A stretch of 11,847 bases of DNA from JAJZOM01 sp046703545 (GCA_046703545.1 JBJKSX010000031.1:1-11847), one strand, 5' to 3'. Positions 1 through 6,466 are shown, numbered from the stretch's first letter. The notes: generated from the letters alone by a model not told the origin. Program-made: numbers and translations.

Positions 1-2
1 AG

Positions 3-599
3 GGGACTGTGGAGTGGACGTTCAGGAATGCCGACACAAAGGAGCATTCTGTACTTCTGCTGAGGAACGGATATTATTTTGCTGGGGCATTCTGGCCTGT
101 GTATTATGCCAACTCTGACGGCAGAGGGGCATCGGCTTCCAACCCAAATGACAACTTCGGGACAAATTTCCTGAACGGAAATTCCCAGATTGCCCCACTT
201 GTTGACCACGGGGTGGCACATAACAACCCGCCACTGGGACTAATAAGCTTTGATAATTCTGATCCTGCAAAAGTATCCGCGTCAAATTCACAGGTGCTCT
301 TTGTGTTCACCCTCAGCCCCGGCCAAACCTGGTCAATGCTGGAAGGTGGGTTTTCGGCAAGCATGACCCCTTCCAATATTTCCCTTCATGAACTCTCATC
401 CATAACGCACGGAGATTTCTGCATAGGCTATGACAGCAAGAGGGTGGCTGACTGGGACAACCAGACCCACACAACACTTCAGGGGTACTCCCCTGACCCG
501 AGCACCATAGACACATGGCTTATGGGAACGGGCACCGATGCAAAATTCCTTGAACTCCCATACAAGGACAGTTACAGCGACGGCAAATGCACCGGGTGA
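3..599 (+). CDS. Unrecognised, probably extracellular protein, C-terminal part (5' end outside window)
   Basis: The frame is open to the left edge, so the gene very probably starts upstream; the GTG at position 9 has no visible promoter room and is unlikely to be the true start. From that GTG there are 196 residues. The segment is rich in aromatic, Ser, Asn, Gly and Asp residues and has no long hydrophobic helix, which suits a beta-rich secreted or surface domain. Visible landmarks are a GYYFAGAFWPVYYAN stretch (about 21-35), a PPLGLISFDNSDP stretch (74-86), FTLSPGQTWSMLEGGF (100-115), two Asn-X-Ser/Thr sequons (near 123 and 151), and just two cysteines (138 and 194) that could pair. It ends at TGA 597-599 and converges on the GNAT gene at 666 with a 66-base gap in which I see nothing clear. 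I cannot name the family. That it is a real gene is likely from its length and non-random composition; that it is extracellular is inference. Confidence 0.6.
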   Translation, partial: GTVEWTFRNADTKEHSVLLLRNGYYFAGAFWPVYYANSDGRGASASNPNDNFGTNFLNGNSQIAPLVDHGVAHNNPPLGLISFDNSDPAKVSASNSQVLFVFTLSPGQTWSMLEGGFSASMTPSNISLHELSSITHGDFCIGYDSKRVADWDNQTHTTLQGYSPDPSTIDTWLMGTGTDAKFLELPYKDSYSDGKCTG

Positions 600-665
600 T
601 ATAGTCACTTCACGCAATTGGGAACATTATGGAAGACCGGAGCCAAAAGGCAGACTGCCACAGGC

Positions 666-1130
666 CTACAGTTCCATTTCCATGACAATGAATTCAATGT
701 TTCCAATCTCGTTCTTGATCCACTTGATGCCGGTTTTCCTGAAACCAGCTCTTTCGTAAACCTTCCTTGCCCGGTCGTTGAATGCAGCCACTTTCAGTGT
801 CAACAGGTCCGGATTGAACCTCTCAGTTATGAAATCGATGCCTGCCTCGATGAACGAAAGCCCTATGCCCTTTCCAGTCAGTTCAGGCCTCATTCCAAGC
901 CCAATCTCAACCTTCCCCGGTTCGTGTTCCATCTCGTAAAACCCAACAAGTCCCCTCGATTCATCAAACACGCTGAAGTACTTGTTCCTGGGCCTGTTGG
1001 CAAAATCAAGGAATTCTTCCAAGTCCTCCAGGTCGTTTTTGAAATCATAGAAGTCATAGGGAGGTTCATAGTGCCATTCTGAAATCTCGATGGCCTCTGA
1101 TTCCTCCATTTCCCTGAAAGTGAATTTCAT
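666..1130 (-). CDS. GNAT-family N-acetyltransferase
   Basis: The 154-residue product has the length and layout of a single GNAT domain, which moves an acetyl group from acetyl-CoA to an amine or protein N-terminus in the cytoplasm. The acetyl-CoA pyrophosphate loop is visible as IGLGMRPELTGKGIG (76-90), in which TGKGIG replaces the usual Q/R-x-x-G-x-G/A core. The late motif AAFNDRARKVYERAGF (115-130) is the classic Asn plus Tyr/Arg-x-Gly-Phe end of the fold. An early WHYEPPYDFYDF segment (19-30) is, from memory, recurrent in one subgroup of bacterial and archaeal GNATs. Substrate is unknown. The ATG at 1128-1130 is the natural start because the first strand, MKFTFREME, begins there. An 8-bp inverted repeat overlaps this start codon. 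A second GNAT gene lies 58 bases upstream on the same strand; the two are not close relatives in sequence. Confidence 0.88.
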   Translation of the reverse strand: MKFTFREMEESEAIEISEWHYEPPYDFYDFKNDLEDLEEFLDFANRPRNKYFSVFDESRGLVGFYEMEHEPGKVEIGLGMRPELTGKGIGLSFIEAGIDFITERFNPDLLTLKVAAFNDRARKVYERAGFRKTGIKWIKNEIGNIEFIVMEMEL

Positions 1131-1151
1131 TGCAGGCAGTAATCCTGCAAT
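1129..1151. promoter_or_regulatory. Perfect 8-bp inverted repeat overlapping the GNAT start codon
   Basis: ATTGCAGG at 1129-1136 and CCTGCAAT at 1144-1151 are exact reverse complements separated by 7 bases. The left arm includes two bases of the start codon of the minus-strand GNAT gene (1128-1130). It could be an operator that covers the transcription start, or, if the message has a short leader, a hairpin hiding the start codon. An AT-rich stretch at about 1161-1171, roughly 35 bases before the ATG, could be the TATA element and would give a leader of about 10 bases. The pairing is directly visible; the role is inference. Confidence 0.4.
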
Positions 1152-1188
1152 TCCTCAACAATTTTTCTTATGGTGACATTTGGCTGGC

Positions 1189-1725
1189 CTACCAGTTGAG
1201 TGCATAGATAATGTATTCGCCTGCGTCGAGTGGTTCATGCCGTCTCAGGCCAGCCCTCTCTGCGACTTTCCTAGATGGATCATTCACCTCCCTTACCCTG
1301 GCAACCACAGGATAGGAGGGAAGATATTGGCTCGCCATTTCCACGGCCTTTGAAGACATCTCCGTTGCATAGCCCTTTCCCCATTTTTCCGGAGACATGA
1401 TGTAGTACAGGTTCAGGACAACCCTGTTGTCAAGAACCACCTTCTTCACCCCACCAAAGCCATTCATGCTGTTGTCTTCCTTGAACTCCATCGACCAGTA
1501 TCCGAATCCATCCTTCTTCCAGTCCTTCAGCCATACCTCAAGCCTCTTCCTGGCTGCATCCATGTCCCTCATTGGGCCCCGCAGGTTGTACCGGTTTGTA
1601 CGTGGGTCTGAGTGGATCCGGAAAATGTCCTCCAGATCGCTCCTGGCAATTCTCTTCAGTACCAGCCTGCCAGTTTCAACATTTTCGAAGGCCTTCCTTG
1701 TTCTTGATCTCAGGCTCAATGCCAT
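1189..1725 (-). CDS. GNAT-family N-acetyltransferase, RimJ/RimL-like
   Basis: A 178-residue acetyltransferase of the type related to ribosomal-protein alanine N-acetyltransferases (acetyl-CoA plus a protein or small-molecule amine). Residues 16-32 (NVETGRLVLKRIARSDL) form the usual opening strand of this group. GYWSMEF (75-81) and GFGGVKK (89-95) form the central sheet. SPEKWGKGYATE (111-122) is the acetyl-CoA loop, and VNDPSRKVAERAGL (147-160) is the closing motif. The reading frame extends upstream to an ATG at 1788, but a strong TATA-like box at 1742-1750 would then lie inside the gene and the extra 21 residues precede the conserved fold, so I choose the ATG at 1725. That places the box 20-22 bases upstream and implies a leaderless message. 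The target is unknown, and the protein could equally act on a metabolite. Confidence 0.87.
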   Translation of the reverse strand: MALSLRSRTRKAFENVETGRLVLKRIARSDLEDIFRIHSDPRTNRYNLRGPMRDMDAARKRLEVWLKDWKKDGFGYWSMEFKEDNSMNGFGGVKKVVLDNRVVLNLYYIMSPEKWGKGYATEMSSKAVEMASQYLPSYPVVARVREVNDPSRKVAERAGLRRHEPLDAGEYIIYALNW

Positions 1726-1741
1726 ATCTAGAACAACCGGG

Positions 1742-1750
1742 CTTATAAAT
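1742..1750 (-). promoter_or_regulatory. TATA box for the second GNAT gene
   Basis: Read on the minus strand this is ATTTATAAG, a near-ideal archaeal TATA element. Its centre is about 21 bases from the ATG at 1725, so transcription would begin at or next to the start codon. This is slightly shorter than the spacing seen at the other promoters here. Confidence 0.6.
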
Positions 1751-1810
1751 GAAGGTGCCAGAATCAAGCACATGACAGCCTTTCCCACAAGGCAGAATGC
1801 CGAAGTTAAG

Positions 1811-1984
1811 CTACCTGTTCTTCTGCGGTTCCATGATGGAAGTCAGGGTTCCCAGAAAGATGGTGAGTGCTATGACAATAAACAATGCCAGAAGCGTGTT
1901 CCACCATGCTCCCACCAATGCGAACCATATCCAGGAGATCGGAATTCCGATTGCAATGAGCCTGCTCCATGGCCTTTCTGTCAT
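1811..1984 (-). CDS. Small two-helix membrane protein
   Basis: A 57-residue product with two long hydrophobic segments: about residues 9-27 (LIAIGIPISWIWFALVGAW) and 28-50 (a segment beginning NTLLALFIV and ending near TSIM). A short charged start (MTERPWSR) and a charged end (MEPQKNR) suggest both ends face the same side of the membrane. A GTG eight codons upstream (2008) is possible, but the ATG at 1984 has a GGGAGG sequence about 8 bases before it, one of the few convincing Shine-Dalgarno sites in the window, so this gene probably has a leadered message. I do not recognise the family. It precedes the two GNAT genes on the same strand, but the next gene has its own TATA box, so a shared transcript is not certain. 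Confidence 0.65.
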   Translation of the reverse strand: MTERPWSRLIAIGIPISWIWFALVGAWWNTLLALFIVIALTIFLGTLTSIMEPQKNR

Positions 1985-2048
1985 CTCATGTTCCTCCCTG
2001 CTTTCCACCTATGGTGTTTCTAGCCCCTCTCGCCTCTTAGGTTTTTTG

Positions 2049-2064
2049 TCTCACATGTATGAGA
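2049..2064. promoter_or_regulatory. Short inverted repeat in divergent intergenic region
   Basis: TCTCA (2049-2053) and TGAGA (2060-2064) are exact reverse complements with a 6-base centre, next to a T-run (2042-2047). It sits in the 227-base gap (1985-2211) between the divergent small membrane protein gene and tag. It may be an operator or a weak hairpin. I see no RNA gene or further reading frame in the rest of this gap. Confidence 0.25.
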
Positions 2065-2173
2065 TTTGACTTATTCCCACGTGTCTTGAACTGTACTGTC
2101 AGGGCGGAGGTATTCCGGCAAGCACCCTCAATGGCATTGGTGTTTCAGATCTTTCATAAGGCTGGGAAATAGG

Positions 2174-2180
2174 TTATATT
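2174..2180 (+). promoter_or_regulatory. Candidate TATA box for tag
   Basis: TTATATT lies about 35 bases before the ATG at 2212, which would give a leader of roughly 10 bases. No Shine-Dalgarno sequence is visible in that leader. Confidence 0.4.
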
Positions 2181-2211
2181 GAGATATGGCTCTGAGTTAT
2201 CATAGATCAAG

Positions 2212-2796
2212 ATGAATGATGGTTTGCCAAGATGCGGATGGGTTTCCCTTAACGACCCGCTCTACCTGAGGTATCACGATGAGGAGTGGGGAACGCCTCT
2301 TCATGACGACATAAAGCTGTTTGAGCTTCTCATTCTGGAAGGTGCCCAGGCAGGACTGAGCTGGAAGACCGTGCTCAATAAGAGGGAGAGTTATCGTGAG
2401 GCGTTTGATGGTTTTGATCCGGAGAAGATATCCGTGTATGATGACAGGAAGAGAGCTGAACTTCTCTCAAATCCCGGGATAATCAGGAACAGGCTGAAGA
2501 TAAACGCAGCCATAGCAAATGCCAGGGGGTTTCTCGAGGCCAGAGAGGAAATGGGGAGTTTTGATGCCTTCATATGGAAATTCGTGGGCGGGAAGCCCAT
2601 AATCAACTCATGGGGCAGTATAAGTGAAGTGCCTGCAAGAACCGGCATTTCCGACCACATGAGCAGGGAGCTGAAGAAGAGGGGATTCAAGTTTGTGGGT
2701 TCAACTATATGCTATTCCTTCATGCAGGCCACGGGAATGGTGAATGACCACGTGACTTCATGCTTCAGGTACAAGCAGATCAACAGTTCATACTGA
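2212..2796 (+). CDS. tag: DNA-3-methyladenine glycosylase I (Tag)
   Basis: The 194-residue protein matches E. coli Tag along its whole length. This enzyme cuts the N-glycosidic bond of 3-methyladenine in alkylated DNA, leaving an abasic site for base-excision repair. Diagnostic stretches are CGWVSLNDPLYLRYHDEEWG (8-27), LFELLILEGAQAGLSWKTVL (36-55), IIRNRLKINAAIANA (90-104), and KKRGFKFVGSTICYSFMQA (154-172) followed by VNDHVTSC (177-184). The zinc-binding set known from E. coli Tag (Cys4, His17, His175, Cys179) is present as Cys8, His22, His180 and Cys184. The catalytic Glu38 corresponds to Glu43 and the base-stacking Trp46 to Trp51. The ATG is supported by the position of Cys8. It converges on the methyltransferase gene with only 8 bases between the stop codons. 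Function is secure; only the start context is uncertain. Confidence 0.96.
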   Translation: MNDGLPRCGWVSLNDPLYLRYHDEEWGTPLHDDIKLFELLILEGAQAGLSWKTVLNKRESYREAFDGFDPEKISVYDDRKRAELLSNPGIIRNRLKINAAIANARGFLEAREEMGSFDAFIWKFVGGKPIINSWGSISEVPARTGISDHMSRELKKRGFKFVGSTICYSFMQATGMVNDHVTSCFRYKQINSSY

Positions 2797-2804
2797 AAGT
2801 GGCT

Positions 2805-3863
2805 TCAGGGCTCTTGGTAGCTGACCATCAATGGTTTGCCCACTTCATCCATGAAAATGTTTTTCACCTTCCTGAGCACTATTCCTGTTTCAGGCTTGGT
2901 TACAACAGGAAAACCATGGATTCTGTTGAAATGCGAGAAAACCCTCCCTTTTTCTGCCTCCTGTTCCACGAAACTGCGGTGGTCGTCAAGCCTCTTCTGG
3001 ATCATGGAGTTCAGGGTTTCTGCTGATTCGAGAAGTGTTTTCCGTGCAACTCCTGCAAGCTCGCCATCCAGTTCATATCCAATGCTGTTCCTGCATGAAG
3101 CCGCAGCGGCAATGAGTGTGGAACCGGTTCCTGCAAATGGGTCCAGGACAGTATCTCCCTGTATTGAATACATATTGACCAGCCTGTGTGCAAGTTCAGC
3201 GGGAAATGCAGCGCTCCTGTCCCTTACACCCTTCATCATCAGTTTCTGCCTTGTCCCCTTGAGGTTCTCCCACACATCAGAAAACCAAAGGTTCCTTTCC
3301 TCCCAGAAGAAGGCACTCTCCTTCCTTCTTTCCGCCTCGCCCCTTCCAGTGAACTTTCTCCTTGGCGTCTTCCTGAATATGAGGATGTATTCGTGCTCCA
3401 GTGTCACATAAGCGTTTACCGGGAGGGTGCCGGAACCAAGGAACTTGTTTGGGGAGTTGGCAGCCTTCTTCCATATTATGGAGGGGAGCTCCTCGAAGCC
3501 ATGGCTCCTGAAGTAGTTCGATATAACGGTGTGGGAGGGGTAAAGCTGGTAACTTTTTCCCAGGTTCCTGGTGGCGTCGCCAATGTTGATGCACACCATT
3601 CCCCCATCCTTCACTGACCTGGAAACTTCGGACCAGGCAAGGTTGAGCTGTTCATTCATGAGGCGGAAAGCCTCCGCCCCGTCCAGTTCCGCAATGGCCT
3701 TCATGACTCCAGGATCAAGTTCTGAAAACAGACCATCCCACATCTCTATCATTGGATAGGGCGGAGACGTAACGACAAGGTCCACTGACTGTGCCCTCAC
3801 AGCCTCCATGTTCCTGCAGTCCGAGTTCAAAATGGAATGTGAGGTGGTTAGCTCTTCCAACAC
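2805..3863 (-). CDS. Beta-class amino DNA methyltransferase (N4-cytosine or N6-adenine), solitary
   Basis: This 352-residue protein transfers a methyl group from S-adenosylmethionine to an exocyclic amino group of a DNA base. The motif order is that of the beta class. The catalytic motif IV, TSPPYP (32-37, in the context VTSPPYPMIEMWD), comes first. Motif X-like FPAELAHRLVNMYS (220-233) and the AdoMet-binding motif I, VLDPFAGTGST (239-249), follow near the C-terminus, with IGYELD (261-266) as the acidic ribose-binding end of the next strand. A Ser before PPY is more usual in N4-cytosine than N6-adenine enzymes, so m4C is my guess. About 75 residues follow motif II, ending at 352. No restriction endonuclease gene adjoins it, so it may be an orphan. 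The start is GTG 3863: a TATA box centred about 23 bases upstream points to a leaderless transcript beginning there. The GTG lies inside an inverted repeat. Confidence 0.92.
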   Translation of the reverse strand: MLEELTTSHSILNSDCRNMEAVRAQSVDLVVTSPPYPMIEMWDGLFSELDPGVMKAIAELDGAEAFRLMNEQLNLAWSEVSRSVKDGGMVCINIGDATRNLGKSYQLYPSHTVISNYFRSHGFEELPSIIWKKAANSPNKFLGSGTLPVNAYVTLEHEYILIFRKTPRRKFTGRGEAERRKESAFFWEERNLWFSDVWENLKGTRQKLMMKGVRDRSAAFPAELAHRLVNMYSIQGDTVLDPFAGTGSTLIAAAASCRNSIGYELDGELAGVARKTLLESAETLNSMIQKRLDDHRSFVEQEAEKGRVFSHFNRIHGFPVVTKPETGIVLRKVKNIFMDEVGKPLMVSYQEP

Positions 3864-3897
3864 TGGTATAATGAATGTCCTGTTATAAATACCAGTG
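3861..3897. promoter_or_regulatory. Perfect 9-bp inverted repeat across the methyltransferase/hemL divergent promoter
   Basis: CACTGGTAT (3861-3869) and ATACCAGTG (3889-3897) are exact reverse complements with a 19-base centre. The left arm contains the methyltransferase GTG start codon and presumably its transcription start. The right arm overlaps the shared TATA box. The spacing puts the arms a little under three helical turns apart (28 bases between equivalent points), so a dimeric repressor could contact both from one face. The repeat is directly seen; a role in controlling the methyltransferase (possibly also hemL) is inference. Confidence 0.5.
3883..3891. promoter_or_regulatory. TATA box in the divergent methyltransferase/hemL promoter
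   Basis: TTATAAATA on the plus strand reads TATTTATAA on the minus strand, so it resembles a TATA element in both directions. On the minus strand it sits about 23 bases from the methyltransferase GTG. On the plus strand it would start transcription near 3912, giving hemL a leader of about 20-40 bases. Because it lies downstream of the ATG at 3875, that upstream ATG is unlikely to be the hemL start. Confidence 0.55.
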
Positions 3898-3949
3898 CGG
3901 AGACCGGAAAAAATCCAGAAACATTAATTCTGAAATGCAATCACCATTC

Positions 3950-5188
3950 ATGTCTTCTGAGGAACTGCACTCAAGAGCCTCATCCCTTTTTCCAGGGTCC
4001 GTTAATTCCCCGGTGAGATACTACACCCCCTATCCGAAATTCATCAGGAGCGGAAAGGGCTCCAGGATCACAGATGAGGACGGAAGGGAATACATAGACT
4101 ACTGCATGGCATTCGGGCCAATGATATTCGGCCACTCCAACAGGAGGATAGTGGACAGCGTGAAGAAGCAGCTCGACATGGGGATGCTCTTTGGCGCCCC
4201 CGTCAGGCTGGAGGTGGAGCTTGGGGAGAGGATCAGGGATGCGATCCCATCCATGGAGATGATGAGATTCACCAATTCCGGCACTGAAGCAACAATGCAC
4301 GCAGTCAGGCTGGCTAGGTACTTCACAGGCAGGAACCTTATCCTGAAGCTTGAAGGAGGGTTCCATGGGTCCCATGATTACGCCCTCACAACAGTGAAGG
4401 TTGAGAACCTGGGCTCACCAGAAGATGCGGCAACCATTGAGGTTCCATTCAACAACAACCAGGCGCTGGAGGATATATTCAGAAGGTACGGCAGCAAGAT
4501 TGCGGCGTTCATACTGGAACCCGTGATGGGAAACATCGGCGTAGTGCTGCCCGAAAAGGATTTCCTCCTGAAGGCAAGAAAAGTCACGGAGGAGTACGGG
4601 TCACTGCTCATATTTGACGAGGTCATCACAGGATTCCGGTCCAGCTATGGAGGGTACCAGGATATTGCTGGAATAAAGCCTGACCTTACCACACTGGGAA
4701 AGATTGTGGGCGGAGGAATGCCTGTGGGGGTCTTCGGAGGGAGAAGCGACATCATGAAGAATGTTGCGCCAGGAGGGAAATTCTACCAGCAGGGGACCTT
4801 TTCCGGAAATCCGGTGACAATGGCAGCAGGCGTTGCAGGGCTGGAATTCCTGAAGGAATCCGACTACTCGGTTCCATCCGGGATCGCATCAAGGCTTGCG
4901 GTACACATTGAGAGAACATTCAGGGAGGCAGGGATTCCTGTCGATGTGAACCACACCGGAACCATGTTCACGGTTTTCTTCAACAGGAACCAGGTCAGGG
5001 ACAACACAACTGCAATGGCATCTGACAGGGAAATGTTCAACAGGTTCTTTGATTCGCTTCTCAGCAGGGGGATCTTCATAGCAAAGTCCCAGTTTGAAGC
5101 CTGCTTCGTCAGCTTTGCCCACACAGAAGATGATGTTGCTCAGACCGAGAGAATAATCAGGGAAACGGCCGAAGAACTGGGTTCATGA
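3950..5188 (+). CDS. hemL: Glutamate-1-semialdehyde 2,1-aminomutase
   Basis: HemL converts glutamate-1-semialdehyde to 5-aminolevulinate using pyridoxal phosphate, the second step of the C5 route to haem, sirohaem and cobalamin. Counting from the ATG at 3950 (412 residues), it shows SLFPGSVNSPVR (12-23), NSGTEATMHAVRLAR (109-123), FDEVITGFR (222-230, the cofactor-ring Asp223), TLGKIVGGGMPVGVFGG (248-264, Schiff-base Lys251), GTFSGNP (282-288) and a family-like C-terminus ending SFAHTEDD. ATGs at 3875 and 3935 are in frame; the first precedes the TATA box, and alignment to E. coli HemL (MSKSENLYSA) favours 3950. The region after GGFHG (136-140) up to PFNN is about 10 residues shorter than in E. 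coli HemL as I recall it and lacks the usual GSG...SPGVP loop. It converges on hemA with 7 bases between stops. The pairing with hemA supports the mutase over a general class III aminotransferase. Confidence 0.9.
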   Translation: MSSEELHSRASSLFPGSVNSPVRYYTPYPKFIRSGKGSRITDEDGREYIDYCMAFGPMIFGHSNRRIVDSVKKQLDMGMLFGAPVRLEVELGERIRDAIPSMEMMRFTNSGTEATMHAVRLARYFTGRNLILKLEGGFHGSHDYALTTVKVENLGSPEDAATIEVPFNNNQALEDIFRRYGSKIAAFILEPVMGNIGVVLPEKDFLLKARKVTEEYGSLLIFDEVITGFRSSYGGYQDIAGIKPDLTTLGKIVGGGMPVGVFGGRSDIMKNVAPGGKFYQQGTFSGNPVTMAAGVAGLEFLKESDYSVPSGIASRLAVHIERTFREAGIPVDVNHTGTMFTVFFNRNQVRDNTTAMASDREMFNRFFDSLLSRGIFIAKSQFEACFVSFAHTEDDVAQTERIIRETAEELGS

Positions 5189-5195
5189 AGCGAAA

Positions 5196-6377
5196 TCACC
5201 CAAAGATTTCCTGGAGCTTGGCCATGAATTCGGTATCCCCTTTTATGGCAGCTTCCTTGAGCACGGTGGTGTATTTCCCCAAAATGCGGTTCACCATTGC
5301 TGATGCTGATCTCTTCTTTGCCTCGGACGGATCCATGCCCTTGTCTATCTCCTTTATCATGCGGTTGATCTCCATGATGGCAATGCTCTCAGCATAGGTA
5401 TGGGACTTGGTGAGAAGTTCTTCAGCCCTGAACTCTCTCAGCTTCACCTTGAATTTTTCAAACTCGGAATCCACTATTTCCTGGGCCCTTGGTATCTCCT
5501 CCTTCTTCAGGGCGGAATTCTCAAGGGATATGTCCTTGATGTGGTCCAGCGAGTACACTGATAATCCTGGGACGTCATCAAGGGCGGGATCGATGTTCCT
5601 TGGATTTGAGATGTCAACAAGGGTCTTCTGTGAATTCAGGCCGTCAATCATGGAGCGGCCAATCAGGATGTTTTTTGACGAGGTCGCGGTGAATACTGTG
5701 TCAGAGGATTTTACTACACTCGCAAGCTCATTGAATGGCGCATAGGAGCAGCCGTACAGCTGGGAAAGGGCCCTTGCTTTCTCAGGGTTCCTCCCCACTA
5801 TTGTTATCTCCCTTGGCTCCTTCTTCTGGAGGTATTTTAAGAAGGTTTCAGCCATCTGGCCGGTGCCCACAATGCCGAGCCTTGAGGATTTGAGGCTGTT
5901 TCCCCTTGATGCCAGGTCAACTGCAATGACGGGGATTGATGTCTTTCCTCGTGAAATCGTGGTCTTTTCCCTTACGGCCTTTCCAACGCTGAGGGCTTTC
6001 CTGAAGATAAGTGACGTGAGCTTGTCCGTTTCGCCGGCCGATCTTGCTTTCTCATACGCCGACTTCAGCTGGGCAAGAATCTCATTCTCCCCAACCGACA
6101 TGGATTCAAGCCCGGATGCAACCCTGAAAAGGTGCCTGATTGCATCCTGTGAGACAATGAGGCCCGGGTAGATGGACTTGAGCCTGTCCACCTCGATGGA
6201 GTCTGTATCAAAGGTGAAATAGAATTCGACCCTGTTGCATGTGACCAGGAGAACATGGCCACTGGACTTGAAACTCTCTGCAACTTCATTCCACTGGGAT
6301 TCCGACAACTGCAGTTTTGACTGAAACTCCTCTGGCGGGGATCTGAAATCCCAGCAAACTGCACCGAATCTCAACAT
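5196..6377 (-). CDS. hemA: Glutamyl-tRNA reductase
   Basis: HemA reduces glutamyl-tRNA(Glu) with NADPH to glutamate-1-semialdehyde, the first committed step of C5 tetrapyrrole synthesis, and hands the product to HemL. From the ATG at 6377 (393 residues), the catalytic Cys47 lies in VTCNRVEFY (45-53). SMSVGENEILAQLKSAYEKA (92-111) is the family's substrate-site signature. LGIVGTGQMAETFLKYL (167-183) is the NADPH Rossmann motif, and the helical C-terminal third is the dimerisation domain. The frame extends to a TTG at 6398, but the TATA-like CTTTTAAGG box lies only a few bases before that codon and about 28 before the ATG at 6377, and the first strand (MLRFGAVCWDF) begins at 6377. It faces hemL tail to tail, so the two are not one operon, and their transcripts probably overlap unless termination is abrupt. 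The acylase pair lies upstream on the same strand, but hemA appears to have its own promoter. Confidence 0.95.
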   Translation of the reverse strand: MLRFGAVCWDFRSPPEEFQSKLQLSESQWNEVAESFKSSGHVLLVTCNRVEFYFTFDTDSIEVDRLKSIYPGLIVSQDAIRHLFRVASGLESMSVGENEILAQLKSAYEKARSAGETDKLTSLIFRKALSVGKAVREKTTISRGKTSIPVIAVDLASRGNSLKSSRLGIVGTGQMAETFLKYLQKKEPREITIVGRNPEKARALSQLYGCSYAPFNELASVVKSSDTVFTATSSKNILIGRSMIDGLNSQKTLVDISNPRNIDPALDDVPGLSVYSLDHIKDISLENSALKKEEIPRAQEIVDSEFEKFKVKLREFRAEELLTKSHTYAESIAIMEINRMIKEIDKGMDPSEAKKRSASAMVNRILGKYTTVLKEAAIKGDTEFMAKLQEIFG

Positions 6378-6400
6378 GTTATTGCACCATGCCCTCAATC

Positions 6401-6410
6401 CCTTAAAAGT
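6401..6410 (-). promoter_or_regulatory. TATA-like box for hemA
   Basis: On the minus strand this reads ACTTTTAAGG, centred about 28 bases before the hemA ATG at 6377. It suggests a leaderless or nearly leaderless transcript independent of the acylase operon. Confidence 0.5.
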
Positions 6411-6466
6411 CCGGGCTTAATAATCAGGGTACTTCGTAATGGATATTTGTTATTTAAACTCAGTTT

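Noticed and set aside
1726..1788. Upstream ATG at 1788 for the second GNAT gene
   Set aside because: A near-ideal TATA box lies between it and the ATG at 1725, and the additional residues are not part of the GNAT fold.
1427..2023. Plus-strand open frame of 198 codons over the second GNAT gene and the small membrane protein
   Set aside because: It lies opposite a clear acetyltransferase, crosses two minus-strand genes and their promoter, and has a low-complexity composition.
1985..2211. Possible structured RNA in the gap before tag
   Set aside because: Apart from a 5-bp hairpin and a T-run, I could find no cloverleaf, long helix or recognisable riboswitch core.
2836..3411. Long plus-strand open frame (191 codons) across the methyltransferase region
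   Set aside because: It is antisense to a gene with unmistakable TSPPY and DPFAGTGST motifs, and its own translation is Ser/Leu-rich without any recognisable motif.
3875..3949. Extended N-terminus of HemL from the ATG at 3875
   Set aside because: The TATA box (3883-3891) would fall inside the coding sequence and the extra 25 residues precede the conserved start of the family.
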